Source of the DNA: Sphingomonadales bacterium
GTDB lineage: Bacteria; Pseudomonadota; Alphaproteobacteria; Sphingomonadales; Sphingomonadaceae
NCBI GenBank assembly: GCA_027489295.1
Contig: JAIYAA010000038.1
Coordinates: 1 to 13,248, forward strand
DNA: 13,248 nucleotides
Direction: 5' to 3'
In this document: piece after piece, positions 7,282-13,248 of the stretch
Layout of the letters: each line of letters begins with the position of its first letter
Numbering within the stretch: the stretch's first letter is position 1
Notes under the pieces: generated by a model
Told to the model about the DNA's origin: nothing
The model's input: the letters and a program-made list of their open reading frames with translations, nothing else
Databases searched by the model: none
Position numbers and translations under genes: made by a program

Positions 7282-10239
7282 TCAGAACTTGACGCGGGCG
7301 CCCGCGAAACCGGACTGGCCGGTCCAGTCGGTCGGGTACAGCAGCGCACCCAGATCCGGCTTCTGGTTGAACAGGTTGGTCACGCCGCCGAACAGCTGCA
7401 GGCGCTGGTCGATATCCACGCTGGCATAGATGTTGTGCACCCAGCGCTCCTTGTAGAAGGCATATTCCGGCGCGACATAGTTCGGATTGCCGGCCAGACG
7501 GTCCTTCGCATAGCGATAGGTCTTGTCCCACCACGACAGGCTGTAGTTGAACGAGAACTTGCCGGTCGAATAGGTGATGTTGGTATAGGCCTGGAACTTC
7601 GGCTGATAGGCCTGGCCCAGATTGTCGGTCGCCTCCGCGCCCGGCGTGCCGACGAAGGTCAGCTTGTCGAGATAGCTGGCGACGACATGGATGTTGAACG
7701 AACCGATCTTCTCGATCGAGAAGCTGTAGTTGAGGTTCGCGTCCAGGCCGGCGGTGCGGAAGTTGGCGACGTTCTGCGGCGAGACGCTGAAGCCGTTGAT
7801 CAGGCCCGTGCCCTGCTGGCGCTGGATGGTGGAGCAGAAGGGGTTGTTGATCGTCGCCTGGTCGACGCACAGCTCGGCGAGCTGCTGCGGATCCACCGTG
7901 TTGATCGCGTTCTTCAGGTTGATGTTGTACCAGTCGAGCGAGAGCTGGAAGCCGCGCAGGAAGCTCGGCTGCAGGACCACGCCCGCCGTCCAGGTGCGGC
8001 CCTCTTCCGGCGCCAGGTTCGGATTGCCGCCCGAACTACCGGAGATGTTGAAGTTGCGCGGATCGTCATAGTTCGCGATCTGCGCCGCGTTGAGGCCGGC
8101 GGCCGACAGGATCGCCTGGCAGTTCGCCGCGCGGCTCGCCTTGCCCAGCGAACGATTGGCGACGATGCAGGGATCGTCGAAGAAGGCGAAGGTCTGCGAC
8201 GACGCGCTGTACAGCTCGCCGATGTTCGGTGCGCGCACCGCCTTGGAGATGGTACCGCGGAAGCGGATGTCGCGGATCGGCGCCCAGGTGACGTCGCCCT
8301 TCCAGGTGGTGGTGTGGCCGATCGACGAATAGTCGGAGAAGCGCAGCGCGCCGCTCACGTCCAGCGTCTGGAAGAACGGACGGTCCTTCAGCAGCGGCAC
8401 GTCGATTTCGCCGAACACTTCCTTCACGTCATAGCTGCCGCGCGTCGGCAGCAGCTTGTTCGAGAAGGTCAGGCCCTGCTGTTCCAGCATGTCCGGCGTG
8501 AAGCGCGAGCTTTCCTTGCGATACTCGGCGCCGAGCGAATAGCCGATCGCGCCGCCGCCGGGCAGCGTGAACAGATCGCGCAGGTCGCCGCCGATCGAGC
8601 CGGAGACGACGTTCTGGCGCAGGCGCGAACGCTCGGTGGTGCTGGCGGTGATGAAGTCCAGCCCAGCCTGGCTGCTGTTGCCCTCGCCGAACAGGTTGAT
8701 CGGCTGGCACTGGCCCGACTTGAAGGTGGTCGGCGACAGCACGGCGCGGGTGCTCGCATAGGGCTGGTCCGGGGTCCAACTCGGATCCAGGTTCACCCGG
8801 CAGGTGATCTGGCCGTTGGCCGGGTTGCGCACCGCATCCAGCGCCGCGTAGAAACGGTCGCTATAGATGTCGTTGACGAAGTGGTTGGTGATGTCGGTCT
8901 GGCCGAACACATACGACAGTTCGTAGTGGAAGCTGGGGCTCAGATCGCCCTTCGCGCCGATCACGCTGCGATAGGTCTCGCGCTTGATGTTCTCGCCGCG
9001 CTGGCCCAGGTCGAAATTGTCGCGGGTGACGAGCACGCCGCCATTGGCCGGATCGATCGCGCTGCGGATCGCCGACGGGATGTACGGATTGTCCTGCGGC
9101 ACGAACAGGTTGTAGTCGAAGGTCGGCTGGCCGAGCGAATAGGACTTGGTGTTGGCGTACTTGCCCTCGGCGAACAGCGTCAGCTTCTCGGACACGTCGA
9201 AATGCGCGAACGCGTTGACGACATGGCGCTTGCTGCTCGGCAGCAGGTCGTTGCCATAGTCGGCGACCAGCGTGTCGTCGCTGTTGCGGGTGTAGCCGCC
9301 CGGGATCGCGGTGCCGTTGTTGTAGACGCGGCCGGTGCCGACGAAATCGGGGTTGAAGTCGAAATCGACGTCCACCGCGCCGTAGCGCGAGGTCTGGCCA
9401 TAGCTCACCCCGTTCTGCGGGATGACGTAATAGGAACCGGCCTGGCCCTTCACATAGTTGGGATTGCGGAAGAAGCCGGTGCGGGTGGTGCCGATCAGCG
9501 CCGCACGGTCCTTGGTGCGCAGCCGGTCGCTGTCCGAATATTCATAGGCGAGCGCGACGTTGCCGCGGCCGCCGGCAAAGTTCTGGCCGGCGGTGATGCC
9601 GAACAGGCGCTGGCCGGCATCGCCATACTTGCTCACACCGGCCTGGGCGCGGGCGGTGACGCCCTGGAAGTTCTTCTTGAGAACGAAGTTGACCACGCCG
9701 GTCACGCCGTCCGCGCCGTAGATCGCCGAGGCGCCGCCGGTGAGGATGTCGATCCGCTCGATCAGGTCGGTCGGGATGGTGTTGATGTCCACCGACTGGG
9801 TGCCGGGCAGGCTCGACACGTGGCGGCGGCCATCGACCAGCACCAGCGTGCGGTCGCTGCCGAGGTTGCGCAGGTTGACGAGGTTGAGGCCGGTCGCGCC
9901 GATGCCGGCGCGGTCGCCCGAATTGTCGCGCGAGGTCGACGAGCCGACCAGCGCCGGGATGCCCTGCAGGAAGTCGGTCACGTTGGTGGTGCCGGCCTGC
10001 TGCAGCGTCTGCGCGCCGAACGAGACGATCGGGCTGGCGGTCTCATAGTCCGGGCGACGGATGCGCGAGCCGGTGACGACGATCTCGCCGGCGGCCGGCG
10101 CGGTCTCTGCCTGCGGCGCGGCGTTGGTGTCGCTCGGCGCCTGCTGGGCCTGGGCGGCCACCGGCAGCGCGGCGATCAGGGCGAGCGTGGAGACGGCGAA
10201 ACGCAGACCGACACGCCCGGCGTACGGGACGGATGACAT
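7282..10239 (-). CDS. TonB-dependent outer-membrane receptor 3
   Basis: This is an outer-membrane TonB-dependent importer of unknown ligand, 985 residues from ATG 10239. A signal peptide spans 1-31 (hydrophobic core FAVSTLALIAALPVAA, cleavage AQA/QQ), and a TonB-box-like EIVVTGSRI lies at 52-60. The plug, about 68-192, includes [18 protein letters not shown] and INTIPTDLIERIDILTGGAS, then IYGADGVTGVVNFVLKK. The barrel ends FAGARVKF with a terminal Phe. Cysteine pairs occur in likely outer loops (DPC...NCQ, LCVDQATINNPFC). Blocks such as VRAPNIGELYSAS, RTWTAGV and WYNINLKNAINTV match receptor 1, so the two belong to the same broad subfamily but are well diverged. The frame opens at ATG 10254, but AAAGGGG at 10245-10251 is correctly placed only for ATG 10239 (5-nt spacing). 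It is convergent with receptor 2. No FecI/FecR-type regulator or SusD partner is adjacent. Confidence 0.96.
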   Translation of the reverse strand: MSSVPYAGRVGLRFAVSTLALIAALPVAAQAQQAPSDTNAAPQAETAPAAGEIVVTGSRIRRPDYETASPIVSFGAQTLQQAGTTNVTDFLQGIPALVGSSTSRDNSGDRAGIGATGLNLVNLRNLGSDRTLVLVDGRRHVSSLPGTQSVDINTIPTDLIERIDILTGGASAIYGADGVTGVVNFVLKKNFQGVTARAQAGVSKYGDAGQRLFGITAGQNFAGGRGNVALAYEYSDSDRLRTKDRAALIGTTRTGFFRNPNYVKGQAGSYYVIPQNGVSYGQTSRYGAVDVDFDFNPDFVGTGRVYNNGTAIPGGYTRNSDDTLVADYGNDLLPSSKRHVVNAFAHFDVSEKLTLFAEGKYANTKSYSLGQPTFDYNLFVPQDNPYIPSAIRSAIDPANGGVLVTRDNFDLGQRGENIKRETYRSVIGAKGDLSPSFHYELSYVFGQTDITNHFVNDIYSDRFYAALDAVRNPANGQITCRVNLDPSWTPDQPYASTRAVLSPTTFKSGQCQPINLFGEGNSSQAGLDFITASTTERSRLRQNVVSGSIGGDLRDLFTLPGGGAIGYSLGAEYRKESSRFTPDMLEQQGLTFSNKLLPTRGSYDVKEVFGEIDVPLLKDRPFFQTLDVSGALRFSDYSSIGHTTTWKGDVTWAPIRDIRFRGTISKAVRAPNIGELYSASSQTFAFFDDPCIVANRSLGKASRAANCQAILSAAGLNAAQIANYDDPRNFNISGSSGGNPNLAPEEGRTWTAGVVLQPSFLRGFQLSLDWYNINLKNAINTVDPQQLAELCVDQATINNPFCSTIQRQQGTGLINGFSVSPQNVANFRTAGLDANLNYSFSIEKIGSFNIHVVASYLDKLTFVGTPGAEATDNLGQAYQPKFQAYTNITYSTGKFSFNYSLSWWDKTYRYAKDRLAGNPNYVAPEYAFYKERWVHNIYASVDIDQRLQLFGGVTNLFNQKPDLGALLYPTDWTGQSGFAGARVKF

Positions 10240-10244
10240 AGAGA

Positions 10245-10251
10245 CCCCTTT
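10245..10251 (-). promoter_or_regulatory. Ribosome-binding site that sets the receptor 3 start
   Basis: AAAGGGG on the minus strand lies 5 nt before ATG 10239. The alternative in-frame ATG at 10254 has no purine-rich site upstream and would place this Shine-Dalgarno inside the gene, so 10239 is preferred. Confidence 0.75.
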
Positions 10252-10304
10252 CATTCTGATTTCATCTGATTAGCCTGCGCTTCTGCGGCGTTCGGCAATG
10301 CCGA

Positions 10305-10333
10305 TATCAAAGCGCATCCTTGCCGTTCTGCAA
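10305..10333 (-). promoter_or_regulatory. Possible promoter of receptor 3
   Basis: On the minus strand TTGCAG (10328-10333) could be a -35, followed after 17 nt by TTGATA, or after 18 nt by TGATAT, as a poor -10. It lies in the 164-bp gap between the receptor and the TadE-like genes. The -35 overlaps AACATCGTTGCAG, similar to half of the inverted repeat upstream of receptor 2. Seen by eye only. Confidence 0.3.
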
Positions 10334-10381
10334 CGATGTTCGTTCGATCATGTCTAGAATGTAACAACCCTGTGGCCATTC

Positions 10382-10401
10382 GGACACAGCCGCTGTGGTC
10401 C
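10382..10401 (-). terminator. Imperfect hairpin after the Tad gene block
   Basis: An 8-bp inverted repeat with one bulged base and a 3-nt loop lies 2 nt past the stop of the last TadE-like gene. No strong T tract follows on the minus strand, only a weak GGTTGTT. It could be a weak terminator separating the Tad genes from receptor 3, which reads in the same direction. Without it, read-through into receptor 3 is possible. Confidence 0.3.
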
Positions 10402-10403
10402 CC

Positions 10404-10811
10404 TCAGGAGAGCCTCGGGAAACAGCCATGCGCCTGCACGGTCGCGGGCAGCGCGGGCAGGAAGCCGCTGAGCGGGGAGGCGAAACTGTAGCTGACGGTC
10501 ACCTGCACCATCCCGGCATTGCCGTCGCACGCGGTGCTGGCGGTATAGTCGACCAGCCCGGCGTCGACCTTCAGCCCCCAGCGCAGCGCCCGCGCGGCGG
10601 CATAGCCCTGGACGTCGCTCGCCGCCTTGCACGGGGCGGCGAGCGCGGCGCAGCGCGCGGCGCTGTAGGCGGTCTCGGTCAGCACCTGCTTCACCCAGAC
10701 CAGCCGGCCGACCTCGAGGATGCCGAACAGCAGCAGCAGGAACACCGGCGCGAGCAGCGCGAACTCGATCGCGGTGGCGCCGCGCGCATCGCGGGCGAGC
10801 GCCCGCCTCAT
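10404..10811 (-). CDS. TadE-like pseudopilin 2 of the Tad (Flp) pilus system
   Basis: TadE-family proteins are minor pseudopilins, processed by the TadV prepilin peptidase and needed to assemble or anchor tight-adherence pili. This one has 135 residues. A short basic leader MRRALARDARG is followed by ATAIEFALLAPVFLLLLFGILEVG. The Gly before ATAIE puts Glu at +5, the known processing pattern, and the hydrophobic helix at about 15-35 is the membrane anchor. The rest is a periplasmic domain with four cysteines (54, 61, 95 and 130) that could form two disulfides. The ATG at 10811 overlaps the stop of the upstream TadE-like gene as ATGA, so translation is coupled, and no strong separate ribosome-binding site is seen. 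The frame is open far upstream, but homology begins at this Met. It could equally be called TadF-like; the families are hard to separate by eye. Confidence 0.88.
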   Translation of the reverse strand: MRRALARDARGATAIEFALLAPVFLLLLFGILEVGRLVWVKQVLTETAYSAARCAALAAPCKAASDVQGYAAARALRWGLKVDAGLVDYTASTACDGNAGMVQVTVSYSFASPLSGFLPALPATVQAHGCFPRLS

Positions 10812-10815
10812 TGCA
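10803..10815 (-). repeat. Repeated gene-junction 13-mer, copy 2
   Basis: TGCAATGAGGCGG (minus strand) spans the stop/start overlap between the two TadE-like genes. The identical 13 bases span the TadG/TadE-like 1 junction at 11303-11315. Each encodes the final Gln and stop of the upstream gene and the Met-Arg-Arg start of the next. Confidence 0.8.
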
Positions 10816-11311
10816 GCCGGATCACGACGGACTGCGCGACGGGCGTGCCGTTCAGCATGCCGTTCGGCAGCACCATCGCCTGATAGGTCGAAGACGCGCT
10901 GATCTGCAGATAATAGCCCGCGGTCGATCCCGTGCTGGCGCCGCCCGTGCAGACGCTGCCGCAGGTCGCGGCGGTGAAGGTGCCCGTCCGGGAGAGGCAG
11001 GCGCAGCTGCGGTTGCTGTTGGTGCAGCCCCCGGCCACGCCGTTGCAGGCGATGCTCACCTGCGGCGCGCTGGTCAGCCGCGCGGCGTTCTGGACGAAGC
11101 CCGGCAGGCTCTGGAACGGCACCGTGGTGCGGTTGGCGAAGGCCGAGACCGACGCCGCCGAGACCGCCGCCGCCATCTGGCTGCGCTGGACGAAATAGCC
11201 CGCCACATCCAGCGCCAGCAGCGCGAAGACGAAGAAGAACAGCGTCAGCAGCGCGAACTCGATCGTCGCCGCGCCCCGCGCGTCGCGCCACAGCCCCCGC
11301 CGCCGCCTCAT
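10808..11311 (-). CDS. TadE-like pseudopilin 1 of the Tad (Flp) pilus system, cysteine-rich
   Basis: This is a 167-residue TadE/TadF-type minor pseudopilin. A basic leader MRRRRGLWRDARG precedes AATIEFALLTLFFFVFALLALDVAG: the Gly/Ala processing site with Glu at +5, then a membrane helix (about 17-39) with a Phe-rich stretch. The remaining roughly 125 residues should lie in the periplasm. Residues 89-121 carry six cysteines (89, 96, 103, 105, 117 and 121), including a CAC motif, unusually dense for this family. The C-terminal part (YYLQISASSTYQAM, VVIRLQ) reads as beta strands. The start at 11311 overlaps the TadG stop as ATGA, and the end overlaps the next TadE-like start the same way, so all three are translationally coupled. 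The frame runs open to 12901, but that upstream part is an out-of-frame shadow of the TadG gene. Confidence 0.88.
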   Translation of the reverse strand: MRRRRGLWRDARGAATIEFALLTLFFFVFALLALDVAGYFVQRSQMAAAVSAASVSAFANRTTVPFQSLPGFVQNAARLTSAPQVSIACNGVAGGCTNSNRSCACLSRTGTFTAATCGSVCTGGASTGSTAGYYLQISASSTYQAMVLPNGMLNGTPVAQSVVIRLQ

Positions 11312-11315
11312 TGCA
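11303..11315 (-). repeat. Repeated gene-junction 13-mer, copy 1
   Basis: This has the same 13 bases as at 10803-10815, here across the TadG stop and the TadE-like 1 start. A second shared run, 19 bases encoding the IEFALL segment, occurs at 11247-11265 and 10753-10771. Together these fit an old tandem duplication of the TadE-like gene, though functional constraint on a conserved motif could also explain part of it. Confidence 0.75.
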
Positions 11316-13248
11316 CCAGCCCGATCGAGGCCGCGCCGCCGCTGCTGCCGCTGCCGGCGATGCTCGCACAGGCCGATCCCGCCGCCGCCCCGCCGCTCGC
11401 GTTGATCGTCCGCACGATCAGCATGAAGCATTGCCCGTTCGACAGCGTGCTGCTCCCGCCCGACATCGCCAGGTCCGAATTGGGCAGGTGCACCGCGCCG
11501 ACGAAGACGTTCTGCGCCCCCGCCGCCCAGCTCGTCGCCTCGCCGGTCAGGCTGTCGATCAGCAGGTCGGCGATCGCCCCGCCCGACACGGTGGTGCTGC
11601 TCGCGATCAGCTTGGTCTTGGCGCCGCCCGCCAGGTTGACCGTGCCCGACAGCACGAATGCCACGTTCACCCCCGCCATGTCGTAGCCCGAGACGTCCAC
11701 CCCCTCCAGCGTCTGCCCATAGCTCTGCCCCGTCACCGGTGAGCTGTACGGCCAGGTCGTCCCGCCGGTGCCGTTGGCGAGGTTGCCCGCCACCGTATAG
11801 CGCCCCGCCCCGAACAGCGCCGATCCCGCGACGGTGAAGTTCCCCTTGATCAGATGGTTGGCCGTCCGCCCGAACACGATCCGGCTGCCCCCGGCGGTGC
11901 CGATGTCGCCGCCCGCGCTGAACGTGCCGTCGCCCATCAGCAGCACCGCGCTGCCCGAGAGCGTGATCGCCCGCCCCGATCCGTCCGCGCCGATCCGAAC
12001 CGCCCCCGCGCCCGCCGCCAGCGTCGACCCGCCGTCGATCGCCACCCCGGCGCGCACGTCGAGGTCCCCCGCCCCCATCTTCAGCCAGCTGCCCCCGGCG
12101 ACGCTCACCGCGCCGAACGCGTGGTTGCCCGTCCCCAGCGCCAGCGTCGCCCCGCCGCCCAGCGACAGCGTGCCGTTCACCGTCACCGGTCCGTTGCCGA
12201 AGCTGCTCGCGCCCGAAAAGTTGATCGTGCCGCTGCCGATCGCCACGCTGCCATTGCCGATCGTCACCCCGCCCGATCCGCTGTCGAACCCGCCATTGAC
12301 CGAGAGGTTGACGTCCCCGAACGTGACCGTCGATCCGCCGCCGATCACCACCCCGTTGGCGATGGTGATCGTCGACCCGCTCTGGAACTGCACGTTGATC
12401 CCGCCGTCGATCGAGAGCCGCCCGATCGTGTAATTGCCCGCCGGGATCACGTAATTGGCCGAATTGCCGCGGCGATAGCCGGCGACGTTGCCGGAGGGCG
12501 ACCAGCCGATCACCCAGTCCGCCCCCGCCGGCGTCGACGGATTGCCGATCGCCCGCGGCGCGGTGCTGCTGCCGATCGCTCCCCGCGCCGCCGCCAGATC
12601 GGCATTGCCGTCCAGCGGATCGGCAAGCGCGGTCGCCGCGTGCACCTGCTTGTCGCTGGCCGGCACGTTGCCGTTCCACGACGGATTGGTGAAGCTGCCG
12701 GCATAGCGCAGCAGCGTGGTGGTGAGCGTGCCCCAGTCGTTCAGCACGCTGCCGGCGCCCGAGACGATGTTCTTGGCGGCGATGCGCGTCCCCCGGTTGG
12801 CGATGTCCGCCACCGCCGCGACCGAGCAGTCCGGCGCATCGATCGTCGCGCCGCCGCTGGTGGTGATGCCGGTGCCCGACGACGCCAGCGCCAGGATGCA
12901 CACCGGCGCGATCGGGCTGGTGCCGCCGAGCGACGCATAGGAGGCCGCCCCGACATCATAGCTGCCGCGATAGCCGAGCGCGGTGGCGACCGCGAACGGC
13001 ACCGGCGTGGTGACGGTGACCTTCACCGCCTTGGCGCCCGCGCTCGGCACGTCGTTGACCACACTGGCGGTGACCACCGCGTTGGTCATCCCGTTGGCGA
13101 CGGCGACGTCCTGCGCGGTGGGCAGCAGCACGGCCTCGCTGGAACTGGCGGCGCTATAGGCGAGCGCGGCGCTGAGCGCGGCGGCATCGGCGGTGCGCTG
13201 GTTGCTGATCATCTGGCTGTAGCCGCGCGCGAGATCGACCGAGATCGC
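11308..13248 (-). CDS. TadG-like pilus assembly protein with beta-helix-like region (5' end cut by right edge)
   Basis: TadG-type proteins are membrane-anchored, mostly periplasmic parts of the Tad pilus machinery. 646 residues are visible. The frame is open to the last base, so the N-terminal membrane helix is missing. The visible start AISVDLARGYSQMISNQRTADAAAL is the conserved stretch just after the TadG helix. A domain ending PVCILALASSG...DCS follows, a pattern I associate with TadG-related proteins, then ADPLDGN and VIPAGNYTIGRLSIDGG. From about visible residue 270 to 490 the sequence is Gly/Ser/Thr-rich with short alternating strands recurring about every 18-22 residues (IGGGSTVTFG, LGGGATLALG, VAGGSWLKMG, IDGGSTLAAG). 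This suggests a right-handed beta-helix. No von Willebrand MIDAS motif is seen. The C-terminal end is Gly/Ser/Ala-rich with a cysteine pair. The stop overlaps the next ATG. The family is fairly sure; the beta-helix is inference. Confidence 0.82.
   Translation of the reverse strand, partial: AISVDLARGYSQMISNQRTADAAALSAALAYSAASSSEAVLLPTAQDVAVANGMTNAVVTASVVNDVPSAGAKAVKVTVTTPVPFAVATALGYRGSYDVGAASYASLGGTSPIAPVCILALASSGTGITTSGGATIDAPDCSVAAVADIANRGTRIAAKNIVSGAGSVLNDWGTLTTTLLRYAGSFTNPSWNGNVPASDKQVHAATALADPLDGNADLAAARGAIGSSTAPRAIGNPSTPAGADWVIGWSPSGNVAGYRRGNSANYVIPAGNYTIGRLSIDGGINVQFQSGSTITIANGVVIGGGSTVTFGDVNLSVNGGFDSGSGGVTIGNGSVAIGSGTINFSGASSFGNGPVTVNGTLSLGGGATLALGTGNHAFGAVSVAGGSWLKMGAGDLDVRAGVAIDGGSTLAAGAGAVRIGADGSGRAITLSGSAVLLMGDGTFSAGGDIGTAGGSRIVFGRTANHLIKGNFTVAGSALFGAGRYTVAGNLANGTGGTTWPYSSPVTGQSYGQTLEGVDVSGYDMAGVNVAFVLSGTVNLAGGAKTKLIASSTTVSGGAIADLLIDSLTGEATSWAAGAQNVFVGAVHLPNSDLAMSGGSSTLSNGQCFMLIVRTINASGGAAAGSACASIAGSGSSGGAASIGLVQ

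Noticed and set aside
4476..7349. A 957-codon open frame on the minus strand, antisense to receptor 2.
   Set aside because: It is a shadow of a GC-rich gene: the translation is full of Arg, Ala, Gly, Val, Asp and His with no domain or signal peptide. The plus strand has a full receptor with signal peptide, plug motifs and ribosome-binding site.
6955..10236. A 1093-codon open frame on the plus strand, antisense to receptor 3.
   Set aside because: It starts inside receptor 2, runs through the terminator hairpin and shows the same compositional bias. Receptor 3 on the minus strand has clear family motifs throughout.
10812..11369. Upstream extension of the TadE-like 2 frame to 11369.
   Set aside because: It overlaps the whole TadE-like 1 gene in another frame. 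The leader and pseudopilin motif start at 10811.
11312..12901. Upstream extension of the TadE-like 1 frame, giving a 697-codon protein fused to TadE.
   Set aside because: The extension is Gly/Arg/Asp-rich, out of frame with and inside the TadG-like gene. TadE homology begins exactly at the ATGA overlap at 11311.
1..13248. CRISPR arrays, tRNA or rRNA genes, insertion sequences, integrases, phage or defence genes.
   Set aside because: I looked for spaced direct repeats, tRNA-like cloverleaf ends, transposase motifs and terminal inverted repeats and saw none. The Gly-rich repeats in the TadG-like gene are protein-level and degenerate, not CRISPR.

Overview
The window looks like chromosomal DNA from a GC-rich alphaproteobacterium, most likely Sphingomonas or a close relative. 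The L11 and L1 sequences, the very high GC, the abundance of TonB-dependent receptors with an (E/D)[12 protein letters not shown] N-terminal box, and a TadG/TadE pilus block all fit that group. This placement comes from sequence familiarity, not from a search.

Layout. (1) 1-1051, plus strand: the 3' part of rplK (L11, cut by the left edge) and complete rplA (L1), closed by a strong intrinsic terminator at 1075-1106. rplJ/rplL do not follow. (2) 1200-1364, plus strand: a small unrecognised single-span membrane protein. (3) 1416-10239: three large TonB-dependent outer-membrane receptors. Receptor 1 (minus) and receptor 2 (plus) are divergent around a 315-bp regulatory gap. Receptors 2 and 3 (minus) are convergent on one shared perfect hairpin. 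Receptors 1 and 3 are diverged relatives of one another; receptor 2 belongs to the Xanthomonas/Caulobacter-type family (TIGR01782-like). No SusD, sigma/anti-sigma pair, hydrolase or siderophore gene is present, so substrates cannot be assigned. (4) 10404-13248, minus strand: a translationally coupled block of Tad (Flp) pilus genes: a TadG-like protein cut by the right edge, then two TadE-like pseudopilin genes joined by ATGA stop/start overlaps. The TadG-like protein carries a long Gly/Ser-rich region that looks like a right-handed beta-helix or adhesin.

How the parts work together. The ribosomal pair is housekeeping. The receptors bind large or scarce nutrients at the surface and import them using TonB-ExbBD energy encoded elsewhere. 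The Tad proteins act in the periplasm and envelope as minor components of a tight-adherence pilus, whose main machinery (ATPase, secretin, Flp pilin, TadV peptidase) must lie outside the window. Most of the window is ordinary. The parts most worth a second look are the beta-helical TadG region, the cysteine-rich first TadE protein, the repeated TadE junction, and a motif shared by the promoter regions of receptors 2 and 3.
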